The translations under genes and the position numbers were made by a program. This document shows, piece after piece, positions 1-6,649 of a stretch of 8,914 bases of DNA. How positions within the stretch are numbered: position 1 is the first letter of the stretch; each line of letters begins with the position of its first letter. The notes below the pieces were generated by a model. That model saw nothing but the letters and a program-made list of their open reading frames with translations, was not told the DNA's origin and did no database searches. The DNA comes from Bacteroidales bacterium (lineage in GTDB: Bacteria > Bacteroidota > Bacteroidia > Bacteroidales > VadinHA17): the NCBI GenBank assembly GCA_030692905.1, contig JAUYBT010000116.1:1-8914 (forward strand). Reading direction: 5' to 3'.

Positions 1-1
1 A

Positions 2-190
2 GTTCTGAAGGTTAATCCTTTTTTTGTAAAGGATTATGAGACTTCAGCAATGAAATACAATGTATCAAAGACTGTACAGATCATCAGTCTTCTACGCACA
101 TTCGACATGAAATCAAAAGGTTACGGAGATCCGGGCACTGAGCCAGGCGATCTTTTAAAGGAGTTGGTTTTTAAGATACTTCATCTTTAA
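2..190 (+). CDS. holA: DNA polymerase III subunit delta, C-terminal end (partial)
   Basis: Only the last 62 codons are in the window; the reading frame is open from base 2 to the TAA at 188-190. HolA is the delta subunit of the clamp loader, which opens the sliding clamp and loads it on DNA during replication. The visible residues begin VLKVNPFFVKDYETSA, continue with a helix SKTVQIISLLR, and end GDLLKELVFKILHL. This NPFFVKDY...LLKEL.FKIL pattern is what I know from the C-terminal helical domain of Bacteroidota HolA. The missing 5' part lies left of the window, so this is truncation by the window edge and not a pseudogene. A terminator hairpin overlaps the last codons. The assignment rests on a short piece; no other family fits as well. 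Confidence 0.8.
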   Translation, partial: VLKVNPFFVKDYETSAMKYNVSKTVQIISLLRTFDMKSKGYGDPGTEPGDLLKELVFKILHL

Positions 191-208
191 AACCAACTTT
201 CTTTCTCA
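162..208 (+). terminator. Rho-independent terminator overlapping the holA stop codon
   Basis: A perfect 10-bp stem pairs 162-171 (AGTTGGTTTT) with 189-198 (AAAACCAACT). After one T-T mismatch the stem continues as AAGAT (173-177) with ATCTT (183-187), leaving a 5-nt loop at 178-182. A T-rich run (TTCTTTCT) follows directly. The left arm is the coding sequence for the last holA codons and the TAA lies in the right half of the structure. The stem is AU-rich, so it is weaker than a typical GC-rich terminator. Confidence 0.6.
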
Positions 209-242
209 ACCATTTACCTTAACCCAACCCCTTGCTTTTTTG

Positions 243-342
243 CCTCATCCCCCTGCCCCCTTCTCCCAAGAGAGAAGGGGGTAATCAGCAGTATATTAAT
301 GATTTAAGCCCCTCCCTCTTGGGGGAGGGGTTTGGGGTGAGG
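243..342. repeat. GC-rich palindromic element with imperfect terminal inverted repeats
   Basis: This fills most of the gene-free stretch 191-350. The left end CCTCATCCC (243-251) matches the reverse complement of the right end GGGGTGAGG (334-342) at 8 of 9 bases. Inside are two hairpins: CCCCCTTCTC (256-265) with GAGAAGGGGG (272-281), loop 6 nt, and CCCCTCCC (309-316) with GGGAGGGG (323-330). The centre is AT-rich. C- and G-rich runs in an otherwise AT-rich intergenic region, with no coding potential, suggest a dispersed REP- or MITE-like repeat. Its position between converging genes suggests it may also stop transcription from both sides. Copy number cannot be seen from one window. Confidence 0.55.
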
Positions 343-350
343 AAAAAGTT

Positions 351-941
351 CTAATTCATTTCAGGCGAATCGGGGAAATCGGCCCACATCCTGTATTTGT
401 TGTTAAAGCTTCTTAAAACTCTTTTCCATGCATCATCACTTCCGTTATTCATAACTATATCGGACTTTACTTTTGCAATGACCCATGAGTCTTCTTTAAG
501 CTCTCGTTCAAGCTGACCTGCTGACCAGCCTGAGTAGCCAAGAAAAAATCTGATCTGTGACTGCTTGATTTTTCCTGTTTTTATCAGTTCTCTTATGCTG
601 TCAATATCCCCACCCCAGAAAATATTTCCTTCCACATGTACACTTTTAGGAACCATATCGCCCAGATTATGCAGATAATGAAGAGTATCAGGGGCTACGG
701 GTCCTCCCATATTGAGATTTTCATTCCAGCCCTGGAAACCTGCAATTGCAGCATTGACTTTTAAATCAAGTTTTTTATTCAGGATAAAACCAACCGATCC
801 CTGGGGAGTATGATTGGTGAGATATACTATGGTCCGGTTAAAAAATGTATCGGGCAGAAAAGGTTCTGATATAAGAATCTTACCTTTCTCCGGAATCTTA
901 TCTTCCGGCAATATTGCAAACAAGTCAAGTTCCGGTTGCAT
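351..941 (-). CDS. YqgE/AlgH family protein (DUF179)
   Basis: This gene encodes a soluble protein of about 196 aa in the widespread YqgE/AlgH family. Its molecular role is not established; AlgH was first linked to alginate regulation in Pseudomonas. Family hallmarks are visible: GKILISEPFL at residues 20-29, GFILNK at 51-56, GGPV at 79-82 and the conserved block FLGYSGWSAGQLE at 133-145. I chose the ATG at 941. The frame is open up to a TTG at 962, but that would add a short hydrophobic leader (MLLLFLF) not expected for the family, and the TTG sits inside a good TAnnTTTG promoter element. The gene stands alone, divergent from the PEPCK-like gene and converging on holA across the palindromic repeat. 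The family call is firm, the function is not. Confidence 0.9.
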   Translation of the reverse strand: MQPELDLFAILPEDKIPEKGKILISEPFLPDTFFNRTIVYLTNHTPQGSVGFILNKKLDLKVNAAIAGFQGWNENLNMGGPVAPDTLHYLHNLGDMVPKSVHVEGNIFWGGDIDSIRELIKTGKIKQSQIRFFLGYSGWSAGQLERELKEDSWVIAKVKSDIVMNNGSDDAWKRVLRSFNNKYRMWADFPDSPEMN

Positions 942-959
942 AAAAAGAAATAATAATAA

Positions 960-992
960 CAAAAATACATATTAAAAAAATAATTAAGTAAA
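960..992 (-). promoter_or_regulatory. Candidate Bacteroidota promoter for the yqgE/algH gene
   Basis: Read on the minus strand, TATTTTTG (967 down to 960) matches the Bacteroidota -7 consensus TAnnTTTG. A TTTA (992-989) lies 21 bp upstream, a 3-of-4 match to the -33 TTTG. Transcription would start near 953, giving a leader of about a dozen bases before the ATG at 941. The region is very AT-rich, so a chance match is possible. Confidence 0.4.
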
Positions 993-994
993 AA

Positions 995-1026
995 TTTATC
1001 TTCAATTAAATATTATCATATTTTTG
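995..1026 (+). promoter_or_regulatory. Candidate Bacteroidota promoter for the PEPCK-like gene pair
   Basis: TATTTTTG at 1019-1026 matches TAnnTTTG. TTTA at 995-998 is a 3-of-4 match to the -33 element, with 20 bp spacing, which is within the usual range. The expected transcription start is near 1033, leaving about 15 nt before the ATG at 1048. The element overlaps the alternative TTG start at 1024, which argues against that start. It is back to back with the yqgE/algH promoter. Confidence 0.45.
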
Positions 1027-1047
1027 CCCGGATCGTTAAATAATCTT

Positions 1048-2811
1048 ATGCAAAGAAGTACTTTACGTCTTATAGGGAATAAAGCCGTTTTAAATATCCG
1101 CGAAAGGATGTGCGAAACACCGGAAGAACTGCTGGCAAGCGATAAATTCCGTTTGGTCCTAGACCATTGTCTTGAACATCTCAAGTCTAAAAACTCACCC
1201 TTAATGGGAATCTTCGGTAATTGTGAGGCCGATGAAGAGTCTGTAAACGATCTCATTAAGACTCTTTCATTTCTTGTTAAATATGAAAACAATGTCGTCC
1301 CTCACATTTTTGAAAAGTCGCGTATCTTTCTAAAAGATCTTGATAAACTAACCAATTTCGTTGAATATCTTTATGACTACTGGCGCCATTTTGATCGCTT
1401 TATAATTAATGATTCGGAAGGTGATAGATTGGATAAAAGGCCTTATCGTACTTTTAATGAGACAATTGAACAACTTACTCATCTTATCCGGGCTGTTTAC
1501 AGACATATCCAGGAGAACATAACAGGAAGTCATCCCACTGTTTACAGGCAAGTTCCGGCAGGCGCTGAGATGGCTGTCATCTCTTTACCAAAGGATATTG
1601 CCTATGAAGGAGCTAAATATAAAAAACTGAATAACATACCTGTAATCCGTCAGATGCTTATTTATCCTCCGCTTGTGATACAGCAGCCGATGAACAAACG
1701 GACCGGACAGTTTAAAAGAATCCAGCAAAATCCTCTTGATCTTATTGAATTAAGTTCCGGGGAATGGATTTGTTACCCGGCTAAAGTTGGTAAGTTGCTT
1801 ATTATGGTTTACTTTCATCTGGAGTTTTTTGAACTGGGCTTTTCGATGTGTAACCTTTTCCAACTGGCTGACGATACTGATCTTGAGAAGAAACCTGATG
1901 CCCTTTTTATTTATGGAGCGCCTGGAAATGTGCTTGACGGACTTTCAAAATATTCTACTGTCTTTTACGATGACGAAGAGAATGGGATATTCATAGGGGC
2001 CATTCCTAACAGGGCAGAATTCGGATATTTTGGTTATCTGAAAAAGATGATACTTACCCTTCATAATTCCATTGTAATGAAATCGGGGAACATGCCTTTT
2101 CATGGTGCCATGGTGAAGATACTGCTTCAGGGAAACAAAGAGGCAACAATTCTTATGATGGGCGATACAGGTGCCGGAAAATCCGAGACTCTTGAAGCTT
2201 TTCGTGTGCTTGCCGAAAAACATATACGTGAACTGACAATTATTGCAGATGATATGGGCTCTATTGAACTTGATTCGAATGGCTGCCCGGTGGGATACGG
2301 AACAGAGATCGGGGCATTTCTTCGTCTCGACGATTTGCAGCCAGGCTATGCTTTTGGCCATCTCGACCGGTCAATCATTATGAACCCCAGTCAGGTGAAT
2401 GCCCGTATTGTTTTCCCTGTGACCAAATTTGAGACAGTTATACAGGGCCATAAGATCGATTATATCCTGTATGCCAATAATTATGAGGAGATTGATAATG
2501 AACACCCTGTTATCGAGAAATTCGATTCGGCAGAATGGGCATTGGATGTATTCCGCGAAGGCGCTGTAATGAGCAAAGGGACAACAACATCCAGTGGTCT
2601 TGTACACTCATATTTCGCAAATATATTCGGCCCTCCAGAGTATAAAAATGTTCATGAAAAAATTGCTGCAAAATTTTTTGCTGCTTTCTTTAAGAACAAC
2701 GTTTTTGTCGGACAAATGCGGACCAGGCTTGGGATTCCGGGTTATGAATCAAGCGGGCCACGCGAAGCGGCAAAAGAATTACTGAGGATAATAGGGATTA
2801 CAAAATATTAG
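1048..2811 (+). CDS. PEP carboxykinase/HPr kinase-like P-loop protein, substrate unknown
   Basis: The product is about 587 aa and looks cytosolic, with no signal peptide or membrane segment. The C-terminal half has the hallmarks of the HPr kinase/PEP carboxykinase superfamily: FHGAMVKI at residues 351-358, the P-loop GDTGAGKSE at 372-380, IADD at 399-402 (a Walker-B-like metal site resembling the VADD of HPr kinase), and MSKGTTTSSGLVHSYFANIF at about 509-528. The N-terminal half (about 1-330) is mostly helical and unlike classical ATP-PEPCK; the protein is also longer than the usual ~530 aa. It may belong to the PEPCK-like family listed as DUF4914, from memory. It could be a nucleotide-dependent kinase or carboxykinase of unknown substrate; I would not call it PckA. 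The start is uncertain: ATG 1048 is preferred, TTG 1024 lies in the promoter, and ATG 1108 is preceded by GAAAGG, the only Shine-Dalgarno-like sequence nearby. It is probably co-transcribed with the next gene. Confidence 0.8.
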   Translation: MQRSTLRLIGNKAVLNIRERMCETPEELLASDKFRLVLDHCLEHLKSKNSPLMGIFGNCEADEESVNDLIKTLSFLVKYENNVVPHIFEKSRIFLKDLDKLTNFVEYLYDYWRHFDRFIINDSEGDRLDKRPYRTFNETIEQLTHLIRAVYRHIQENITGSHPTVYRQVPAGAEMAVISLPKDIAYEGAKYKKLNNIPVIRQMLIYPPLVIQQPMNKRTGQFKRIQQNPLDLIELSSGEWICYPAKVGKLLIMVYFHLEFFELGFSMCNLFQLADDTDLEKKPDALFIYGAPGNVLDGLSKYSTVFYDDEENGIFIGAIPNRAEFGYFGYLKKMILTLHNSIVMKSGNMPFHGAMVKILLQGNKEATILMMGDTGAGKSETLEAFRVLAEKHIRELTIIADDMGSIELDSNGCPVGYGTEIGAFLRLDDLQPGYAFGHLDRSIIMNPSQVNARIVFPVTKFETVIQGHKIDYILYANNYEEIDNEHPVIEKFDSAEWALDVFREGAVMSKGTTTSSGLVHSYFANIFGPPEYKNVHEKIAAKFFAAFFKNNVFVGQMRTRLGIPGYESSGPREAAKELLRIIGITKY

Positions 2812-2826
2812 AAGGGACTCACTAAC

Positions 2827-3054
2827 ATGTTTTTAAAACTACTGATCTTAAGTGCAATTTTCTTATCAATAGCCGCCGCAGGTTTCGGGATCAGAATGCT
2901 CCTTAAATCTCACGGACGGTTTCCTGAGACACATATAAGCAGAAATGAAGAGATGAGGAAAAGAGGCATTACCTGTGCTCAGGAAACTGATACAGGCTGC
3001 CACTCATCGGAGGGGTTTCCGGGTTGTGACACATGTAGCGGAAAAGGGTTATAA
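2827..3054 (+). CDS. Small one-helix, four-cysteine membrane protein, possible NqrM-like factor
   Basis: The product is 75 aa. Residues 1-26 form a hydrophobic segment (FLKLLILSAIFLSIAAAGF), read as a membrane anchor or uncleaved signal. A charged stretch with GRFPETHISRNEEMRKRGI follows, then a cysteine-rich tail with C50, C58, C67 and C70; the last two form CDTC. The gene begins 15 bp after the kinase-like gene on the same strand and is probably co-transcribed. It ends 17 bp from the stop codon of apbE, the last gene of the converging nqr operon. One N-terminal helix plus four cysteines matches the general plan of NqrM (DUF539), the factor needed for iron-centre assembly in proteobacterial Na+-NQR. 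However, the NqrM CGGLG and CDCxxPC motifs are absent. That it is a real gene is fairly sure; the role is inferred from architecture and position only. Confidence 0.7.
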   Translation: MFLKLLILSAIFLSIAAAGFGIRMLLKSHGRFPETHISRNEEMRKRGITCAQETDTGCHSSEGFPGCDTCSGKGL

Positions 3055-3071
3055 ACAAAAGACAAAAGATA

Positions 3072-4097
3072 TTATTCATTGCCTGTTTCAGAAATATAAT
3101 TTTCAAGGTTAGCTGAAATCCATGTTTTAAAATTTCCATTGTCATCTGAAAAGACCAGGTAAGCGCTGAACTGCGGGTTTTTGTTTATGAACTCAATTGC
3201 ACCTTCTTTCCCAATCACCATACAGGCGGTTGCAATACCATCGGCCATGGCGCAGTCGTCAGCAATTATAGTGGCACTCAGTAGTTTATTTTTTGCAGGA
3301 TACCCTGTCCTTGGATCAATTGTGTGGGAATATTTTACACCATTTTCGATATAAAATTTTCTGTAGTTCCCTGAGGTAGCAAGCGCTTTATCGCTAATCT
3401 TAATGATAGCCTGCAGGGTTTGCCCGGGTGACATATTACTATCTTCCGGTTTATCAATACCAATTCTCCAGAGTGCACCTGCCTTGTTTCCCTTTGCCCT
3501 GACTTCACCTCCTATCTCAACCAGGTAATTTCTGATACCGAGATTGTCAAAATAACGGGAAAGCACATCCACTGAATATCCCTGAGCTATGGCATTCACA
3601 TCCAAATATATACCAGGGTCTGATTTTATCAGGCGACCGTTAATAAGTGATACCTTTCCCATTCCGACAAGCTTCATCAGGCTGTCACGCTTCGATTCAG
3701 TAAAGTTCTTATGCGCATCAGGACCAAATCCCCAGGCTTTTACAAGGGTACCAACAGTAATATCGAATGCCCCATCTGTCATCTCTGATATTAAGGCCGA
3801 TTTTGTAAAGACTTCTGTAAAGAAAGAATCAGGTATTACTTTCTCATTGCGGTTTATTTTCGAAATTATGGATGAATCCTGATAGAGAGACAGGGACATA
3901 TCAAAATCATGAAGGATCTTTTCAACTTTTAACTTTAGCTCTTCTGGACTAATATTTTTTTTATTGTCGTAAACAATGCTATATGTTGTTCCCTGCGTGA
4001 AACCTGTGAAATTGGCAAAAACAGGCTTCTTGTCTTTACAGGCAGGTGTTACAAGAGCGAGAACCAACAATACTGATAATAATAATTTATTAATCAT
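3072..4097 (-). CDS. apbE: FAD:protein FMN transferase (ApbE), lipoprotein
   Basis: ApbE splits FAD and transfers FMN to a threonine in target proteins outside the cytoplasmic membrane, a Mg-dependent reaction. The targets here are most likely NqrB and NqrC of the same operon. The 341-aa protein has an N-terminal hydrophobic signal ending TPAC, with C20 as probable lipid-anchored cysteine. Family motifs follow in order: DGAFDITV (108-115), WGFGP (122-126), DVNAIAQGY (166-174), EIGGE (194-198), ATSGNYR (240-246), HTIDPRTG (258-265) and ADGIAT (285-290), whose D and T correspond to the family's metal-binding residues. The length is typical. The ATG overlaps the nqrF stop in ATGA, so translation is probably coupled. 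No terminator hairpin is visible in the 17 bp before the converging gene. Confidence 0.95.
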   Translation of the reverse strand: MINKLLLSVLLVLALVTPACKDKKPVFANFTGFTQGTTYSIVYDNKKNISPEELKLKVEKILHDFDMSLSLYQDSSIISKINRNEKVIPDSFFTEVFTKSALISEMTDGAFDITVGTLVKAWGFGPDAHKNFTESKRDSLMKLVGMGKVSLINGRLIKSDPGIYLDVNAIAQGYSVDVLSRYFDNLGIRNYLVEIGGEVRAKGNKAGALWRIGIDKPEDSNMSPGQTLQAIIKISDKALATSGNYRKFYIENGVKYSHTIDPRTGYPAKNKLLSATIIADDCAMADGIATACMVIGKEGAIEFINKNPQFSAYLVFSDDNGNFKTWISANLENYISETGNE

Positions 4098-5347
4098 ATC
4101 CCGAAATCGTCAAATGCTATATTCTCTTTGGGTACTCCCAGACTGTCGAGCATCTTTAATACGGCACTATTCATCTGAGGCGGACCGCAGAAATAGTATT
4201 CTATATCCTCCGGTTCCTCATGTTTGCAAAGATAGTTATCAAGAAGAACCTTATGAATGAAACCTGTATAACCTGTCCAATTATCTTCAGGTAATGGTTC
4301 GGATAATGCAAGGTTAAAGGTAAAATTCGGGAATTTCTTCTCGATAGCTCTGAATTCATCCTCATAAAATACCTCTCTCAAAGATCGGGCACCATACCAG
4401 TAAGATACTTTACGACCGGTTTTAAGAGTATTGAAAAGATGGAATATATGAGACCTGAGAGGAGCCATTCCTGCACCACCTCCGATATAAAGCATTTCAC
4501 TACTGGTGTTTTTAATATGAAACTCACCGTATGGTCCGGAAATTACCACTTTATCGCCCGGTTTACGTGAAAAAACATAAGTAGAGCATAAGCCCGGAGG
4601 AACATTCATAAATTGTTTCTTCACATTATCCCATGGTGGTGTTGCAATTCTTATATTAAGCTTGATCAGGTCTTTCTCAGCCGGATAATTGGCCATTGAG
4701 TAAGCTCTGAATGTCTCTTCATTGTTCTTAATCTTTAGATCCCACATCTTGTACTGATCCCAGTCGCTTCTGAATTGATCCTCTATCAAAAAATCTTTGA
4801 AACTTGTTTCATACTTCGGAACATCAATCTGGATATATCCTCCCGGCTCAAAATTAAATGATTCTCCATCCGGAAGTTTTACAACAAATTCCTTAATGAA
4901 TGTTGCCACATTTTTATTGGAGACAACCTCACACTCCCATTTTTTTATTCCCATTACTGCCTCAGGCACCTTGATTGTGAGGTCTTCCCTGATCTTAACC
5001 TGGCATCCGAGACGCCAGTGGTTATGCTGTTCTTTGCGGGTAAAGAAACCTGTTTCAGTAGGCAGAATCGATCCACCACCTTCCGTGATCTGGCATTTAC
5101 ACATTCCACATGTACCACCACCACCGCAGGCAGATGGTAAGAATATCCCATTACCTGAAAGTGTAGAAAGGAGGTTTGACCCTGGTGATACAACGATATC
5201 ACGATCGTTTATGAGCAGGTTAACCAGGCCTTTTGGAGCAAGTTTATCTCTCGCAAACAGAAGTATGCCGACAAGCAGAAGAATAACAAGCAAAAAAACT
5301 ATGATACTATATAATATTGTACCGCCGGTCGAAAGAGCTAAAATCAT
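4094..5347 (-). CDS. nqrF: Na+-translocating NADH:quinone oxidoreductase subunit F
   Basis: NqrF is the electron input module: it oxidises NADH through FAD and a 2Fe-2S cluster on the cytoplasmic side of the membrane. From the ATG at 5347 it is 417 aa. Residues 1-32 include a single membrane helix. The ferredoxin domain has cysteines 74, 80, 83 and 115 in C-x5-C-x2-C-x31-C spacing, as expected for NqrF. The reductase part shows the FAD-binding RAYSMAN (214-220), GPYGEFH (271-277), the nucleotide-binding GGGAGMAPLRSH (290-301), and CGPPQMN (387-393), with the usual acidic-aromatic end DDFGI. The frame is open further, to an ATG at 5398, but that start would overlap nqrE by 35 bp and add 17 residues before the canonical MIL... 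start. The gap to nqrE is 16 bp with no clear ribosome binding site. Confidence 0.97.
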   Translation of the reverse strand: MILALSTGGTILYSIIVFLLVILLLVGILLFARDKLAPKGLVNLLINDRDIVVSPGSNLLSTLSGNGIFLPSACGGGGTCGMCKCQITEGGGSILPTETGFFTRKEQHNHWRLGCQVKIREDLTIKVPEAVMGIKKWECEVVSNKNVATFIKEFVVKLPDGESFNFEPGGYIQIDVPKYETSFKDFLIEDQFRSDWDQYKMWDLKIKNNEETFRAYSMANYPAEKDLIKLNIRIATPPWDNVKKQFMNVPPGLCSTYVFSRKPGDKVVISGPYGEFHIKNTSSEMLYIGGGAGMAPLRSHIFHLFNTLKTGRKVSYWYGARSLREVFYEDEFRAIEKKFPNFTFNLALSEPLPEDNWTGYTGFIHKVLLDNYLCKHEEPEDIEYYFCGPPQMNSAVLKMLDSLGVPKENIAFDDFGI

Positions 5348-5363
5348 AATTTTTTTATTTCGG

Positions 5364-5981
5364 TTAGAGTTTAATTCCCATAAATCCCATAAATGCAATA
5401 GCCATCAGACCGGTCAAAATAAAAGTTATTCCAAGTCCTTTCAGCGGATCGGGTACATTGCTATACCGAAGTTTCTCCCTGATGGCTGCAATACTTACTA
5501 TTGCAAGCATCCATCCTATACCTGATCCTACTCCGAAAACAGTGGCTTCAGCTACCGTCTGATATTCACGTTCCTGCATAAAGAGAGCTGCACCAAGAAT
5601 AGCACAGTTTACAGCAATCAGAGGAAGAAAAATGCCAAGGGAATTATATAATGAAGGGCTGAATTTTTCAATAATCATCTCAACCAGCTGAACGATAGCT
5701 GCAATAACGGCAATAAAAACCATAAATGTAAGGAAGCTCAGATCGACATCTGCAAATCCTCCGCCAAGCCATGCAAGGGCTCCCTTCTTTAGAACATAAT
5801 GTTCAACCAGAAAGTTTACGGGAGTTGTAATGAGGAGAACAAACACTACAGCTACCCCCAGTCCGATTGAAGTCTTAACAGTCTTTGAAACAGCGAGGTA
5901 TGAACACATGCCCAGGAAAAAGGCAAAGATCATATTGTCAATAAAAATTGACTTTATAAAAATATTGAATAAGTGTTCCAT
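5364..5981 (-). CDS. nqrE: Na+-translocating NADH:quinone oxidoreductase subunit E
   Basis: This is an integral membrane subunit of 205 aa with about six hydrophobic helices, homologous to NqrD and to RnfA. NqrD and NqrE together form the inverted pair that holds an intramembrane iron centre through two cysteines each and passes electrons across the membrane. Here those residues are C26 in GMCSYLAVS and C126 in AVNCAILGA, both in the expected half-helix positions. Other typical blocks are IFLPLIAVN (117-125) and the GVGSGIGWMLAI segment in the second half. It follows nqrD by 11 bp. A weak purine stretch (AGAG) lies upstream of the ATG. Length and composition are typical, and nothing is out of place. 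Confidence 0.97.
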   Translation of the reverse strand: MEHLFNIFIKSIFIDNMIFAFFLGMCSYLAVSKTVKTSIGLGVAVVFVLLITTPVNFLVEHYVLKKGALAWLGGGFADVDLSFLTFMVFIAVIAAIVQLVEMIIEKFSPSLYNSLGIFLPLIAVNCAILGAALFMQEREYQTVAEATVFGVGSGIGWMLAIVSIAAIREKLRYSNVPDPLKGLGITFILTGLMAIAFMGFMGIKL

Positions 5982-5992
5982 AGTTAATATCT

Positions 5993-6646
5993 CTATTTTT
6001 TCTCAATTAAACTTTTGTTCCTGCTTCTTTGTACCCAAATAATTATACCAAGTGCAATGAGCGCCATTGGGGGAAGTATCATCATCCCGTTATTTTCATA
6101 GCCTGTGGAATAAATGCCAAGTTTTTCTATCACCGGATAGCCATAAATAGTACCTGATCCGAGCAGTTCTCTGAAAAAAGCAACAATGATAAGGATTATC
6201 CCATAGCCTGCTCCGTTGCCCAGTCCGTCGATAAAAGATGGCCATGGTTTATTAGCCATTGCAAAAGCTTCGAGACGGCCCATGATGATGCAGTTTGTGA
6301 TTATGAGACCGACAAAAACCGACAGCTGCTTGCTTACATCGAAGGCATATGCCTTAAGAAACTGATCAACAAGAATTACCATGGTTGCAATAACCACAAG
6401 TTGTACTATAATTCTTATCCTGTCAGGAATATACTTTCTCATAGCTGCAATAACGACGTTTGAAACTGCAACAACGATAGTTACTGATAAAGCCATGACT
6501 ATGGCAGGTTTGAGCTTAACTGTAACAGCCAGAGCTGAACAGATACCCAGAACCTGAACAGTTATAGGATTATCACTACCAAGCGGGGCGGTAAAGAGTT
6601 TCAAATTCTTAGCCGAGAACATCGGCTCCTTTTCCTGATTGCTCAT
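5993..6646 (-). CDS. nqrD: Na+-translocating NADH:quinone oxidoreductase subunit D
   Basis: This is an integral membrane subunit of 217 aa, paralogous to NqrE and homologous to RnfE. It supplies the other two cysteine ligands of the intramembrane iron centre: C36 in VLGICSALAV and C119 in ITNCIIMGR. Their spacing of 83 residues fits the family. The segment NKPWPSFIDGLGNGAGYG (132-149) and the FFRELLGSGTI block (157-167) are characteristic of NqrD. The N terminus is cytoplasmic-like and slightly longer than in proteobacteria. The C terminus is basic (RSRNKSLIEKK), consistent with a cytoplasmic end. The gene starts 3 bp after the nqrC stop, so coupled translation is likely. Confidence 0.97.
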   Translation of the reverse strand: MSNQEKEPMFSAKNLKLFTAPLGSDNPITVQVLGICSALAVTVKLKPAIVMALSVTIVVAVSNVVIAAMRKYIPDRIRIIVQLVVIATMVILVDQFLKAYAFDVSKQLSVFVGLIITNCIIMGRLEAFAMANKPWPSFIDGLGNGAGYGIILIIVAFFRELLGSGTIYGYPVIEKLGIYSTGYENNGMMILPPMALIALGIIIWVQRSRNKSLIEKK

Positions 6647-6649
6647 ATA

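Noticed and set aside
243..342. CRISPR array or small RNA gene in the palindromic stretch
   Set aside because: There are no regularly spaced direct repeats; the two hairpins differ in sequence, and no promoter-like element points into the stretch.
1024..1047. TTG start at 1024 for the PEPCK-like protein
   Set aside because: The codon is part of the TATTTTTG promoter element, and an in-frame ATG follows at 1048. ATG 1108 remains possible because of the GAAAGG before it.
1945..2361. A 138-codon minus-strand frame inside the PEPCK-like gene
   Set aside because: It is antisense to the P-loop region; the translation is rich in Cys, His and Lys without any motif and overlaps a better supported gene.
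3055..3071. Shared terminator between the small four-cysteine gene and apbE
   Set aside because: The 17 bp between the stop codons contain no inverted repeat able to form a stem.
5348..5398. A longer NqrF beginning at the ATG at 5398
   Set aside because: It would overlap nqrE by 35 bp and add a hydrophilic leader before the canonical membrane-helix start of NqrF.
4797..5525. A 242-codon plus-strand open frame across nqrF and nqrE
   Set aside because: It lies antisense to two clearly conserved genes and its translation shows no domain or conserved pattern.
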